A stretch of 64,000 nt of DNA from Pseudochrobactrum kiredjianiae (GCF_030362795.1 NZ_JAUCBM010000005.1:237456-301455); one strand, 5' to 3'. Shown: positions 15,812 to 24,599, counted from the stretch's first letter. Translations and numbers: made by a program. Notes: a model not told the origin generated them from the letters alone.

Positions 15812-18559
15812 ATGAATGATGACAGTCAGCTGAAGGAAAGTATGCGCAACGGGGACAACAGGCCGTCACCCGATGCGCTGCTCGCCAAAGCCGAGCAGGA
15901 AACACGCGGCCGCCTCAAGATTTTTCTCGGGGCGGCTCCGGGCGTTGGTAAAACCTATGAAATGCTGATGTCTGGTCGGGCCCTGCTTGCCGACGGTGTC
16001 GATGTGGTGATCGGGGTGGTGGAAACCCACGGAAGGCAAGAAACACAGGCGCTGACAGAAGGCTATGAGATTATTCCACGGGCGCAGGTCGATTATAAAG
16101 GCCATGTGCTGGAGGAGATGGATCTCGATGCAGTGCTGGAACGGAAGCCGCAGCTGGTGCTGGTGGATGAGCTGGCGCATACCAACGCACCAGGCAGTCG
16201 CCACCCCAAGCGCTATCTTGATGTTGAGGAGCTGCTGGCACGAGGCATTGATGTCTATACCACATTGAATATCCAGCACGCGGAAAGCCTCAATGATGTG
16301 GTGGCGCAGATCACCCGTATTCGGGTGCGTGAAACTGTGCCCGATAGTATTATTGATCGTGCTGATGATATTGAGATTGTTGATATAACACCGCAAGATC
16401 TGATTAAACGCCTGAAAGAGGGTAAGGTCTATCTGCCCAAGACGGCAAAACGCGCCACACAGAATTACTTCTCTGCCGGTAATCTCACGGCTTTGCGCGA
16501 GCTTGCTTTGCGGCGCACTGCGCAGCGCGTGGACGATCAGCTCCTTAGTCATATGCAGGCCAATGCCATTTCTGGACCTTGGTCGGCCGGTGAGCGCGTG
16601 CTGGTTTGTATTGATGAGCAACCGCATGGTGCAGCGCTGATCCGCTATGCCCGCAGACAGGCCGACCGGCTGCGTACGCCATGGACAGCGCTCTATGTGG
16701 AGACATCTCGCGCGGCAACCCTCTCAGAAGAAGAGAAAGACCGTATTGCTGCGACGTCACGACTGGCAGAGCAGCTTGGTGCTGAGATTGTTACGCTGAC
16801 CGGTCACGATGTGGCGCAGGATATTATCAATTATGCCTTGGCACATAATTTCAGTCATATTGTTATTGGTAAGCCGAATAAACCGCGTCTTCGTGAGATT
16901 TTTGAAGGCTCCGTCTCTCATGACCTGATCCGTAAGGCTGGTAATCTTAGTATTCATATTATTTCCGGTAGCCAGCAAGATGCAGCGCCGGTGCGGCAGG
17001 TTGCGACAGCAGAGGACAAAGCATTTTCACTGCGGCCTTACCTGATGAGCCTGATCTATATTGTGATTGCGCTGGTTGCGGGGACATTGCTCGACCATGT
17101 ACTGGATGTGCGTAATATTGCGCTGGTGTTTTTGATGGCGGTGCTGGCGACCGCCGTTGCCTCTGGGTTGCGACCTGCTTTATTTGCGTCACTGGTCAGT
17201 GCCTTCGCATTCAATTTCTTTTTCCTGCCGCCGCTTTATACCTTGCATATTGCAGGGCCGGAGAGCGTGATTGCGCTGGCGTTTTTCATTTGTGTGGCGC
17301 TGGTCGCCAGCAATCTGACTGCGCGCGTACAGCGGCAGGCAATGGCCGCACGTAACCGTGCAAGAACGACAGAAGGACTGTATCAGTTCAGTAAAAAACT
17401 GGCGGGTGCAGGAACACTGGAAGATGTGCTATGGGCTACCGTCTATCAGATTGCCGCAATGCTCAAAGTGCGGGTTGTGGTGTTATTGCCGGATGACGGA
17501 TTGGCCAATACGACGATTTCCGTGCGGGCAGGCTATCCGCCGGATGATACATTGGCGGATGCAGATATTGCGGCTGCCCGCTGGGCATGGGAACACGACC
17601 ATGCGGCAGGACGTGGTGCGGATACGCTTCCGGGTGCAAAGCGGCTTTATTTACCGCTTCGCACGGGCGGTAATACGATTGGTGTTGTCGGGCTTGATGA
17701 TGATCGCCAAGGACCTATCCTCACGCCGGAACAGCAGCGATTGTTTGATGCCTTGGCAGAGCAGGCCGCATTAGCGATTGCACGTATTCAGTTGGTGGAT
17801 GATCTGGATCGGGCACAGCTTGCAGTTGAGGCGGATCGCTTGCGCTCGGCTCTTCTCACCTCAATTTCGCATGATTTGAAAACGCCACTGGCCGCTATTC
17901 TGGGTGCAGCCGATACGCTTAAAACCTATTCCGGTTCATTGCCGGATGAAGACCGTGCAGAATTGCTAACCACAGTGGTTGATGAATCCGAGCGGCTCAA
18001 TCGTTTTATCGCCAATCTGCTGGATATGACACGGATTGAATCAGGTGCGATGCAACCGAATAAATCGCTGCATTATCTGGGTGATATTGTCGGTAGCGCT
18101 TTAAAACGTGCAGCAAAAATTCTGCAACATCATCGTGTTGAAACAGATATTGCTGCTGATCTGCCAATGCTGAAACTTGATCCGGTTTTGTTTGAGCAAG
18201 TGTTGTTCAACTTGCTGGATAATGCTGCAAAATATGCGCCGGAAGGCAGTCTGGTGCAGATTATAGGGCAGGTGGAGCAGGACGATATTGTGCTACGCAT
18301 CAGTGATGAAGGTGCGGGCATACCTTTAGGTGATGAAAAGCGAATTTTTGACAGTTTCTATCGTGTGCGTAAAGCCGATCAGGTGCGTGCCGGCACGGGA
18401 CTGGGGCTGGCAATCTGCAAAGGTTTTACAGAGGCACTGGGCGGTACTATTACTGCTGCCAATCGTAGCGATCATTCAGGCCGTAGCGGTGCGGTTTTTA
18501 CCATCAGATTGCCGCTTAGAGCGCCGTGCGCCCTTTTGGGCGCACAAAGGTCGCTCTAA
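15812..18559 (+). CDS. kdpD: KdpD, potassium and turgor sensor histidine kinase
   Basis: A 915-residue membrane kinase. Order of domains: an N-terminal KdpD domain with Walker A GAAPGVGKT (about 40-48) and Walker B LVLVDELAHTNAPGSRHPKR; a universal-stress-protein domain (residues ~255-370); four membrane helices (~410-510); a GAF-like domain; HisKA with the phosphorylated His687 in SISHDLKTP; and HATPase with NLLDNAAKYAP, DEGAGIP and GTGLGLAI. ATG at 15,812 is preferred to the adjoining TTG. It senses K+ limitation and phosphorylates KdpE. A palindromic repeat separates it from kdpE, so the usual kdpD-kdpE overlap is absent. Confidence 0.96.
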   Translation: MNDDSQLKESMRNGDNRPSPDALLAKAEQETRGRLKIFLGAAPGVGKTYEMLMSGRALLADGVDVVIGVVETHGRQETQALTEGYEIIPRAQVDYKGHVLEEMDLDAVLERKPQLVLVDELAHTNAPGSRHPKRYLDVEELLARGIDVYTTLNIQHAESLNDVVAQITRIRVRETVPDSIIDRADDIEIVDITPQDLIKRLKEGKVYLPKTAKRATQNYFSAGNLTALRELALRRTAQRVDDQLLSHMQANAISGPWSAGERVLVCIDEQPHGAALIRYARRQADRLRTPWTALYVETSRAATLSEEEKDRIAATSRLAEQLGAEIVTLTGHDVAQDIINYALAHNFSHIVIGKPNKPRLREIFEGSVSHDLIRKAGNLSIHIISGSQQDAAPVRQVATAEDKAFSLRPYLMSLIYIVIALVAGTLLDHVLDVRNIALVFLMAVLATAVASGLRPALFASLVSAFAFNFFFLPPLYTLHIAGPESVIALAFFICVALVASNLTARVQRQAMAARNRARTTEGLYQFSKKLAGAGTLEDVLWATVYQIAAMLKVRVVVLLPDDGLANTTISVRAGYPPDDTLADADIAAARWAWEHDHAAGRGADTLPGAKRLYLPLRTGGNTIGVVGLDDDRQGPILTPEQQRLFDALAEQAALAIARIQLVDDLDRAQLAVEADRLRSALLTSISHDLKTPLAAILGAADTLKTYSGSLPDEDRAELLTTVVDESERLNRFIANLLDMTRIESGAMQPNKSLHYLGDIVGSALKRAAKILQHHRVETDIAADLPMLKLDPVLFEQVLFNLLDNAAKYAPEGSLVQIIGQVEQDDIVLRISDEGAGIPLGDEKRIFDSFYRVRKADQVRAGTGLGLAICKGFTEALGGTITAANRSDHSGRSGAVFTIRLPLRAPCALLGAQRSL

Positions 18560-18570
18560 CACTTTATATT

Positions 18571-18624
18571 TACAGCATAATTTTACCTTAAACTGATTCA
18601 AGTTTAAGGTAAAATTATGCTGTA
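18571..18624. repeat. Perfect palindromic repeat, copy B, between kdpD and kdpE
   Basis: A 24-base-pair perfect stem (18,571-18,594 with 18,601-18,624) has a 6-base loop GATTCA that includes a GANTC sequence, the CcrM methylation site. The core CCTTAAAC...GTTTAAGG and flank AAAATTATGC match the element after the HU gene. As RNA it would form a very stable hairpin within the kdpDE transcript. Confidence 0.85.
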
Positions 18625-18673
18625 GCAGTTGTGCTGAAATAATGAGCGGAACAGAAGAGGGACTATCCTCCCA

Positions 18674-19369
18674 ATGACACAGAATATTGTTAAAATCCTT
18701 GTGGTGGATGATGAACCGCCGATCCGTAAACTTTTGCGTGTAGGGCTGGGAACAGAGGGGTTTTCGATTCTCGAAGCGCCCTCAGCCACAATTGCCAGAG
18801 AAATTATGCGTGATGACCGGCCGGATTTAGTGCTGCTCGATCTTGGCCTGCCGGATATGTCCGGTCATGATCTGCTAACACTTTGGCGCTCGGAACTCGT
18901 TGATCTACCGGTGATTATTCTCTCAAGTCGGACTGATGAAGCCGGAATTGTCAAAGCTTTGGAGCTTGGTGCTGATGATTATGTGACCAAGCCGTTTGGC
19001 ATGAAAGAGCTGGCAGCGCGAATCCGTGTGGCATTACGCCATAAATTGCAGGAGCAGGGTGAAAAGCCGGTCTTTCAGACAGGTGAACTGTCGGTAGATT
19101 TAGTGAAGCGGATTGTACGGCTCAAAGGGCAGGAGATTAAGCTCTCACCTAAGGAATATGATATTCTACGCATCATGGTGCAACATGCGGGCAAAGTGCT
19201 GACGCATAGTTTTATTCTCAATCAAATCTGGGGTGGTATGAGCGATGTGCAATATCTGCGTGTCTATGTACGCCAGTTGCGCCAAAAGCTCGAAGATTCG
19301 CCGGATCAGCCATTCTATATTCTGACAGAAACCGGTGTTGGTTACAGACTACGAGAGCCTGATAGCTGA
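18674..19369 (+). CDS. kdpE: KdpE, response regulator of the kdp operon
   Basis: A 231-residue OmpR-family regulator. The receiver domain starts KILVVDDEPPIRKLL; the phospho-accepting Asp56 lies in LVLLDLGLPDMSG, and the conserved Lys is in DYVTKPFGMKELAAR. The C-terminal winged helix shows LSPKEYDILRIMVQHAGKVLTH and YLRVYVRQLRQKLE. It is activated by KdpD and should bind the kdp promoter region. It starts 114 bases after kdpD, behind the palindrome, with GAGGGACTATCC as ribosome site. Confidence 0.95.
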   Translation: MTQNIVKILVVDDEPPIRKLLRVGLGTEGFSILEAPSATIAREIMRDDRPDLVLLDLGLPDMSGHDLLTLWRSELVDLPVIILSSRTDEAGIVKALELGADDYVTKPFGMKELAARIRVALRHKLQEQGEKPVFQTGELSVDLVKRIVRLKGQEIKLSPKEYDILRIMVQHAGKVLTHSFILNQIWGGMSDVQYLRVYVRQLRQKLEDSPDQPFYILTETGVGYRLREPDS

Positions 19370-19432
19370 GAGGGGATTCGTTTGTGCTTTACATATGATG
19401 TGGAGTGAAGCGAATATTGCTGCGTAGCAGTA

Positions 19433-19460
19433 AATAGCACAAAGCGAATAATGTGCTATT
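19433..19460 (+). terminator. Possible terminator after kdpE
   Basis: AATAGCACA and TGTGCTATT form a 9-bp stem 63 bases after the kdpE stop, without a clear T run. It may end the kdp transcript or be only a processing stem. Confidence 0.35.
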
Positions 19461-19507
19461 GAATTTAAGTTCGGAAAAAGTAACAGACTAAACTCTTAGA
19501 AAAGAGT

Positions 19508-19582
19508 TGGCTCCCCGGGCCGGATTCGAACCAGCGACCAACCGGTTAACAGCCGGTTGCTCTACCGCTGAGCTACCGAGGA
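19508..19582 (-). tRNA. tRNA-Asn (GTT), copy 1
   Basis: Read on the minus strand it begins TCCTCGGTAGCTCAGC, has the anticodon stem with CTGTTAACC (anticodon GTT), the T-loop GGTTCGAATCC, and ends GGGGAGCCA with an encoded CCA. A TTGGCA/TATACG promoter lies just upstream, and a short hairpin ACTCTT-AAGAGT lies downstream. Confidence 0.97.
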
Positions 19583-19609
19583 ACAGTTGCTCTGCATTTG
19601 CATGACAGC

Positions 19610-19638
19610 CGTATAGCAACGCAAAATGCTCTTGCCAA
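19610..19638 (-). promoter_or_regulatory. Promoter of tRNA-Asn copy 1
   Basis: On the minus strand: TTGGCA, 17-base spacer, TATACG, about 28 bases before the tRNA start. The second tRNA-Asn gene has the same hexamers at the same place. Confidence 0.7.
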
Positions 19639-19853
19639 GCCCTTATTTTGATATTCTACAGGAAAAAACCAGATTTATGACAGGAAATGCTTTTTCTGAT
19701 TATTCGCGGAGTCCGAACAGCGATATAGAATGATAAATATCATTTATTTCAGATATTTAGATGTGGAAATGGAAACGAATGTAATTCCCATAAAGGGAGT
19801 AAATTTTGATATTTTCAGTTTGAAAAATTTGCACGCTCTTTACGAGTAAAGAG

Positions 19854-19928
19854 TGGCTCCCCGGGCCGGATTCGAACCAGCGACCAACCGGTTAACAGCC
19901 GGTTGCTCTACCGCTGAGCTACCGAGGA
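19854..19928 (-). tRNA. tRNA-Asn (GTT), copy 2
   Basis: Same 75-base sequence as copy 1, including the encoded CCA, with anticodon GTT. On its 3' side (minus strand), CTCTTTAC-TCG-TAAAGAG followed by a later T run looks like its terminator. The 271 bases between the two copies hold nothing else recognisable, so each copy appears to be its own transcription unit. Confidence 0.97.
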
Positions 19929-19956
19929 ACAGGTGCTCTTGCTTTCAGCGATTTGG

Positions 19957-19986
19957 CGTATAGCAAATGATTTTCGGTTTTGCCAA
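19957..19986 (-). promoter_or_regulatory. Promoter of tRNA-Asn copy 2
   Basis: On the minus strand: TTGGCA, 18-base spacer, TATACG, preceded by the same AAGGGC as copy 1. The matching elements in otherwise different flanks support the call. Confidence 0.7.
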
Positions 19987-20307
19987 GCCCTTTTTCGCTT
20001 TTTTATCAACTTTTTAGCGGAATTATTGTGAAGATACGTATTTTCGGCGTTTAAGGCTGGAATAATATGCTTTTCTATCCACAGGCTGGATGGTTTTGGC
20101 ATCTTAAAGTCGTCTGATTTAAGTATCTCTACGTAAAAATGAGTGGAATCAGCATCTTATAGAAGGCGCATTAGAATCTGTTTTTTGGAAAACTGACTTT
20201 TGAACGGGAAAGTACGATTTCGCCCATGACGGTGTTTTATCAGGAGAAATGCTTCTTATATAGAAAAGTTGATTAGAGAGCTTTGAAATGAAAGCAGGGC
20301 AGACAGA

Positions 20308-20646
20308 TTGCTAAAATCGGATAGTGATATTGATGATGCTGCAGAAAAGCAGAGGGCTGATAGCGCGAGCAATGGTGCGCATCGGATCAAACTGTTCGGA
20401 AAGTCGATTCCTTTGCCGCAATCTGTCTGGTTAAGACGAGCTTTAGGCGGTGGTCTGGTTGTCGGAGGCATATTTAGCTTTTTGCCAGTGCTTGGAGTCT
20501 GGATGTTGCCGCTAGGATTAATCATTCTTTCGCGTGATTCCAGTCGGATCAGGCGGATCAGACGCAAATCTGAGGTCGGAATCTTACGTCGTTGGCGTGA
20601 ATACAGGGCGCGCAAACGTGCAGAAAAGGCATCTAAGTCTCAATAA
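20308..20646 (+). CDS. Small membrane protein conserved in Rhizobiales, function unknown
   Basis: 112 residues, with a TTG start. It has a polar N-terminus, a hydrophobic hairpin (about residues 43-75) with FSFLPVLGVWMLPLGLIILS, and a highly basic tail rich in Arg and Lys. The LP-LG-WM-PLGL-IL motif is one I have seen in short alphaproteobacterial membrane proteins without known function. No good ribosome site lies before the TTG; the ATG at 20,287 is out of frame and gives only an 8-residue ORF. The start is therefore uncertain. Confidence 0.6.
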   Translation: MLKSDSDIDDAAEKQRADSASNGAHRIKLFGKSIPLPQSVWLRRALGGGLVVGGIFSFLPVLGVWMLPLGLIILSRDSSRIRRIRRKSEVGILRRWREYRARKRAEKASKSQ

Positions 20647-20801
20647 ACTATTTGAGTGGTGTAAATGACGAAGAGGCTGTGAACAAAATAGCGGCTATCT
20701 GCTTTATTTTGATGGAAAATTTAAATTTTCGCAGAAAGCGTGTCAGGGAGACTTGACGAGTCATGCAGCTTAACATATTCAGCACTCAACCACATACGGA
20801 T

Positions 20802-20875
20802 GGCCTCGTGGCGGAGTGGTTACGCAGAGGACTGCAAATCCTTGCACCCCGGTTCGATTCCGGGCGAGGCCTCCA
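20802..20875 (+). tRNA. tRNA-Cys (GCA), likely prophage integration site
   Basis: GGCCTCGTGGCGGAGTGG begins the gene; the anticodon loop is ACTGCAAAT (anticodon GCA), the T-arm GGTTCGATTCC, and the acceptor CGAGGCC-T followed by an encoded CCA. The integrase gene lies just downstream of its 3' end, pointing towards it, as is usual for phages integrated in tRNA genes. Confidence 0.97.
20848..20875 (+). other. Probable left attachment site (attL) in the tRNA-Cys 3' end
   Basis: Inferred from position: the tyrosine integrase gene ends 183 bases away and phage genes follow. The crossover core would be part of the T-arm and acceptor sequence. No second copy of this 3' end is found in the rest of the window. 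Confidence 0.4.
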
Positions 20876-20992
20876 TCCTAATCCTAAATCACTGTTATAT
20901 ATGATTTATTTGGGTTAAATCCCTCACTTGTCGTCAAGGTGAGGGCAAAGTACTTCTTAAAAACCGATTTCCAATCTCATAAAATCCGTAAA

Positions 20993-21022
20993 TAAAAAAG
21001 CCAGCCACGGTTTTTAGCTGGC
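20993..21022 (-). terminator. Terminator of the leftward early operon
   Basis: On the minus strand, GCCAGC and GCTGGC arms are followed by TTTTTTA, 36 bases after the integrase stop. Confidence 0.8.
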
Positions 21023-21057
21023 ATTTCATGTCTGAGTATATCCAATTTTAAGTTGTA

Positions 21058-22137
21058 TTATTTTTTAACTTTACTTCTTGAGCGAGTAAGAGCGATTTCG
21101 CTTTCAATCTGGTCAGCTACGCGTCTTGAATTCTTAATTCCAAGGCGCACTCTGTCTGCCCCTTTAGTGTAGAGTTCTGCCTGTTTCACATTCGACCAGC
21201 CATATTGCGCCATGAGTTCGTGCGTGGCTGCACCGGCTTCCGCCGATAGTGTGGCCGAAAGTTTGCGCAAGCCATGAGCGCTTTTATTGATTCCTGCATC
21301 ATTACATCTGTCTCTAAACCAGTTTCCAAAGCTTGCAGTTTCAAATGCATTGCCAGATTCACTGATGAGAAATGTAGTGGTGCCGGTTTCAGTCACGGAA
21401 ATAACATCCAGCAGTGCCTTGGGAAACTCAACGGTAATTTGAGAGCCTGTTTTTTGTGTTGCGATGCTGAAAATGTCGCCGCGCATGTGCTGGCGGCCAG
21501 CTCGCACAACGTCAGACCGGCGCAATCCTGTATGCAGTAGCAATTCTACCGCGAGGCGAGCTTTTGTTCCAACTGGCCAACGATCATAGAACTGTAGCAG
21601 ATCTTCCATTGTCCAGGGCGCGAAGCCAATAGTTTTGTATTTTAACGGCAATACGCCAGCAGTCGGATCAATAGTCACATAATCATTTTGGAGTGCCCAA
21701 CTGAACAGGCCGCGCATTGCCTTCAGGAAGTGATTAGCTTGAGCAGGTGTTTCTGCTCGTGCTTCAACGGCCATAACCATCGAACGACGGTCAATTGCCG
21801 TGTAGCGCGTGTTATTTGAGCGTTTAATTGCCTCAGTAAAAATATTCTCTCTCTGGCGCCATGTCGCAATCGAAAATGCCCTCCAGGTGGAGCTTTCACG
21901 ATAACGGTCAATAAGCCATCGCAAGCTGTAGGGCGCGGCAGGAATACCGCGTGGGGCTTCCTCAATTTTATACCCCATAACAGCTTGTTTATAGGCTTCT
22001 TTAAACTCCCGTGAATTCAGGTCATCGGGAAGGCGTACACGCAGACCTTTCCCGATCCTGTAAAAATATTTCACTTTGCCGTGGCGGCTCACCTCACGCA
22101 CAACATGCGGTGGGAGTTTGCGTCTCAATCTGGTCAT
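21058..22137 (-). CDS. Phage tyrosine integrase
   Basis: A 359-residue site-specific recombinase for integration and excision. It has an N-terminal arm-binding region, a core-binding SAM-like domain (about 70-150) and the catalytic domain. The catalytic residues are Arg206 in LLLHTGLRRSDV, Lys229, the His288-X-X-Arg291 pair in AHGLRKLSAT, a Trp in QYGWSN in place of the last His, and the nucleophile Tyr323 in ELYTKGADRVRL. It is the last gene of the leftward operon and overlaps the start of the next upstream small gene by one base. Confidence 0.96.
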   Translation of the reverse strand: MTRLRRKLPPHVVREVSRHGKVKYFYRIGKGLRVRLPDDLNSREFKEAYKQAVMGYKIEEAPRGIPAAPYSLRWLIDRYRESSTWRAFSIATWRQRENIFTEAIKRSNNTRYTAIDRRSMVMAVEARAETPAQANHFLKAMRGLFSWALQNDYVTIDPTAGVLPLKYKTIGFAPWTMEDLLQFYDRWPVGTKARLAVELLLHTGLRRSDVVRAGRQHMRGDIFSIATQKTGSQITVEFPKALLDVISVTETGTTTFLISESGNAFETASFGNWFRDRCNDAGINKSAHGLRKLSATLSAEAGAATHELMAQYGWSNVKQAELYTKGADRVRLGIKNSRRVADQIESEIALTRSRSKVKK

Positions 22138-22325
22138 TACAGCCGCACTATGTTTTTCTGTTCAATTAAAAGTGGGTAGGTATCTGTGAGCGGTGCAGGT
22201 TGCACCGATAAAGAGCCATCGGCCTCCAATCGCACACTCACACCTTGTTCTTTGGCAATGATCGCCGCACTGCGGATTTGCGCGCGGGTGTAGCGCACTT
22301 TTTCTCTCTCGACTTTATGATCCAT
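22137..22325 (-). CDS. Small basic protein coupled to the integrase, excisionase candidate
   Basis: 62 residues. MDHKVEREKVRYTRAQIRSA followed by an Ala/Lys-rich helix and the strand GVSVRLEADGSLSVQP. It overlaps the integrase start by one base and is therefore translationally coupled. It resembles short proteins found next to integrases in rhizobial prophages. A role as recombination directionality factor is suggested only by position, size and charge. Confidence 0.6.
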   Translation of the reverse strand: MDHKVEREKVRYTRAQIRSAAIIAKEQGVSVRLEADGSLSVQPAPLTDTYPLLIEQKNIVRL

Positions 22326-22327
22326 GC

Positions 22328-22522
22328 TTAATCACCTCCTTGCGCCAAGGCTGCGCGGCCTGTGGGGGTAATAATTACTTCGCTGTGAAAACCAAGGCGT
22401 ATTAACCCTCGCTTTTCTAATGTCCGAGCAGTATGGTTTTCTCGCAATCCATCAGCGAATGTTTCCCCGCCGCAATATTCAGCTTGTTTCAGCAGTTCAC
22501 GCTGTCGCACAGTCAGCTTCAT
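22328..22522 (-). CDS. Small winged-helix-like phage protein
   Basis: 64 residues: MKLTVRQRELLKQAEYCGGE, ARTLEKRGLIRLGFHSEVIITPTGRAAL. The helix-turn-helix plus two-strand wing pattern (a LEKRGLI recognition helix, then EVIITPTGR) is that of a minimal winged helix, so it may bind DNA. It overlaps the next upstream gene by four bases within the tightly packed leftward operon. Confidence 0.6.
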   Translation of the reverse strand: MKLTVRQRELLKQAEYCGGETFADGLRENHTARTLEKRGLIRLGFHSEVIITPTGRAALAQGGD

Positions 22523-23229
22523 CGTCCTGCCTCCGAGGTCGAGGCGGACGACAAAGGCTCAGAACGTCCGTCATTGGTGACGGCGGCAGATTTCTGACGA
22601 TTTTTCGTACGGTATGGGTCAAGCTCAGTGCTGTTTTCGTCAATCAGTGTGATTAAAAATATACGAAGCAAATCAACAGTTGCTTTGTCAGCACCGATTG
22701 GTGATGTTTTAGCATCATCGTAAGCTACTGCTGAAAAGCATGCAGCGAGCATAAGGTTGTTGGCTGTTTCGTGTGTATCTTCATCATTGCGCTCGCATGA
22801 AAACCACTGATCCCATGTCGATAGTAGATGCTGTGCCAACGCAGCCGCGTCAACGGGCTTGGCTGCCTCGAGCAAAGCCCGTAGATCCACGGTCTGCACT
22901 GCAATGCGTTCCGGCAGGTTGTCACCGGCCAATAGGGTTTCATATGTTCGCAGCAGCTCAGGCAGGTCTAGCGGCGCATGGTACGGTGCCTGCTCAACAT
23001 CCGACAGATTGAACCATTCATCTCGGCTGGATGGCTTGTCATGGATCATCTGGGCGCAGTCTTTGGCTTCCTGTGGGCTAGAGAACATCACGCAGCATGG
23101 GTTCGTGCCACAGATAAGCTGATAACTTGTACTGCCTGTATGCCTATCTACCCAGTATGTACCATAGGGGGTGACTGCGCGAAAACGGCTTTTGTATTCA
23201 GTCCATTCAAGTTTGGATTGCTCGGTCAT
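22519..23229 (-). CDS. Phage protein of unknown function
   Basis: 236 residues. The N-terminal half (RAVTPYGTYWVDRHTGSTSY, CCVMFSSPQEAKDCAQMIHD) looks like a small alpha/beta unit. The middle contains ELLRTYETLLAGDNLPERIAVQTVDLRALLEAA, a segment I have seen in rhizobial prophage hypotheticals. The C-terminus is polar and low in complexity. It overlaps both neighbours by four bases, so it belongs to the leftward early operon. No enzyme motif is found. Confidence 0.6.
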   Translation of the reverse strand: MTEQSKLEWTEYKSRFRAVTPYGTYWVDRHTGSTSYQLICGTNPCCVMFSSPQEAKDCAQMIHDKPSSRDEWFNLSDVEQAPYHAPLDLPELLRTYETLLAGDNLPERIAVQTVDLRALLEAAKPVDAAALAQHLLSTWDQWFSCERNDEDTHETANNLMLAACFSAVAYDDAKTSPIGADKATVDLLRIFLITLIDENSTELDPYRTKNRQKSAAVTNDGRSEPLSSASTSEAGR

Positions 23230-24191
23230 GCTGCTACCTCGTCAATGTTGCCATGCTGAACGGTAAAGGTGAGGGCAATTACCCATGGGTTCGCGTCCCA
23301 TGCATTGGCGCCATTGATCTTGTTCCAAAGATCCTGAAAAGCTGCCTGAGCATCATTGAAGTGCCAGCCATCCATATTTTCAGGTGCCAAATTTGTGTTG
23401 GTGTGTATGCCGGAAAACCATGCGCATGCAGGGCTATCCTCAAGGGTCATTGTTATGCCCTCAGCCATCGCATCTTCTTCTGAAATGTCCTGCAGGCGCT
23501 CAATGCGCACATTAGTGATTGTCAGAGTGAGGCGGCTGATCCAGCGCGGCATATGGATAGATGGTTTCCATGATTGCGAAGGCGCGATGCCCTTTTGTCC
23601 GGCAATTGGAAACTGCTCGTGCATTTCGGTGTAGCTGCAGTTCTCATGTGCCTTGTAAAAGATCGTGGCTACGTCCGCTGCCCAACTATTACATCGCCAT
23701 GACTCGCGTACCCAAAGGCGATCACCGACTGAGTAAGGCAAGCGAACCGTTTCAGGCTGTGCAGGAAAATCAGATGTGAAGACAGCCTTCGTGTCAGATA
23801 CGCCTGCAAAGCCGCGGAACTTAGAATTTGCATCGGTGGGTTGCGGCTTCAATATGCGCCGCGTTTGTGTCTTTCGGCCATTATAAAGGGCGCGGATCAT
23901 TGGTGCGCTGAACAGGATTGGCGCTGTCCGAATGACTGGAAAAGTATCAGAACAAAGTTTTTCACGTGGCTCTAATGCCGCCTCTGCACCTTTGCGGGTG
24001 AGGTAAAAGCAAGCAGCGCCGCCAAACGGCAGGGTTTCACCACGGCGCATGGTCGCCAAACCATTGGCAACCATATCCTGCCAGTCTTTGTGATCTTCCT
24101 GACAAACAAATCGGTTGCGATAAGTCGTCCGCTTAGGATTGGGCAGGCCAAGTGTGTGCCGTGCCAGCTCTTTCTGGGATGCTGTTAGCAT
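23226..24191 (-). CDS. Phage protein with ASCH/morphogenetic-like region
   Basis: 321 residues from the ATG at 24,191, preferred because AGAGG lies eight bases upstream on the minus strand; a longer form starts at 24,233. The centre carries PILFSAPMIRALYNGRKTQTRRIL, WVRESW and MPRWISRLTLTITNVRIERLQDISEEDAMAEGI, the pattern of phage proteins annotated as morphogenetic or ASCH-like. These can bind RNA or modified nucleotides. The N-terminal ~90 residues form a separate domain (LTASQKELARHTLGL). The true role is unknown. The gene overlaps the upstream gene by seven bases. Confidence 0.7.
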   Translation of the reverse strand: MLTASQKELARHTLGLPNPKRTTYRNRFVCQEDHKDWQDMVANGLATMRRGETLPFGGAACFYLTRKGAEAALEPREKLCSDTFPVIRTAPILFSAPMIRALYNGRKTQTRRILKPQPTDANSKFRGFAGVSDTKAVFTSDFPAQPETVRLPYSVGDRLWVRESWRCNSWAADVATIFYKAHENCSYTEMHEQFPIAGQKGIAPSQSWKPSIHMPRWISRLTLTITNVRIERLQDISEEDAMAEGITMTLEDSPACAWFSGIHTNTNLAPENMDGWHFNDAQAAFQDLWNKINGANAWDANPWVIALTFTVQHGNIDEVAA

Positions 24192-24400
24192 GATGCTACC
24201 TCTGAGCGTTGTGCATCGCGTTCCAGCCGCCACATTAAGAAAAGGGCGGCGCTACTGGCGCGTTCGGTTTCGGTGATTTTTGATGATTTTTTGTGCTTGC
24301 GTTTTTTGTGAGCGCTTCGTGCTGCGATCCGCAATTTGCATTGATCGGAGGTGCTATCGCAGTCCGGTAAAGTACAATTGAAACAAGGCTCACTAGTCAT
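24185..24400 (-). CDS. Small Cys-rich basic phage protein
   Basis: 71 residues: MTSEPCFNCTLPDCDSTSDQC holds four cysteines spaced like a zinc knuckle. A Lys/Arg-rich stretch HKKRKHKKSSK follows. It is likely a small zinc-binding nucleic-acid protein of the leftward early operon. It is translationally coupled to the following gene. The function is not known. Confidence 0.55.
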   Translation of the reverse strand: MTSEPCFNCTLPDCDSTSDQCKLRIAARSAHKKRKHKKSSKITETERASSAALFLMWRLERDAQRSEVASC

Positions 24401-24404
24401 TGCA

Positions 24405-24599
24405 CTAGCTCAAAAAGATCGTTCGGCTGGCAGCTAGAGTTTTACAAAGTGTGACCATTTGCTCGTATGAAATGGTTTTGAATTTGCCATTAATCAGTAG
24501 GGAGGTGTTTGGTTCGCTAATGCCGAGGATTGGAGCAAGCTCACGGCTACGGATGCCTGCTTCAGCCATACGGGCTTTAATATTGACCTTAATTTGCAT
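24405..24599 (-). CDS. Small helix-turn-helix (XRE-like) protein
   Basis: 64 residues: VNIKARMAEAGIRSRELAPILGISEPNTSLLINGKFKTISYEQM contains a classic Cro/C1 helix-turn-helix with recognition helix EPNTSLLING. GGAGAATTTGT precedes the ATG on the minus strand. It is a second small regulator in the leftward operon, possibly controlling integrase-side genes. Confidence 0.75.
   Translation of the reverse strand: MQIKVNIKARMAEAGIRSRELAPILGISEPNTSLLINGKFKTISYEQMVTLCKTLAASRTIFLS

Noticed and set aside
15866..16627. 253-codon open frame opposite kdpD
   Set aside because: His/Gln/Leu-rich shadow translation; kdpD motifs occupy the plus strand.
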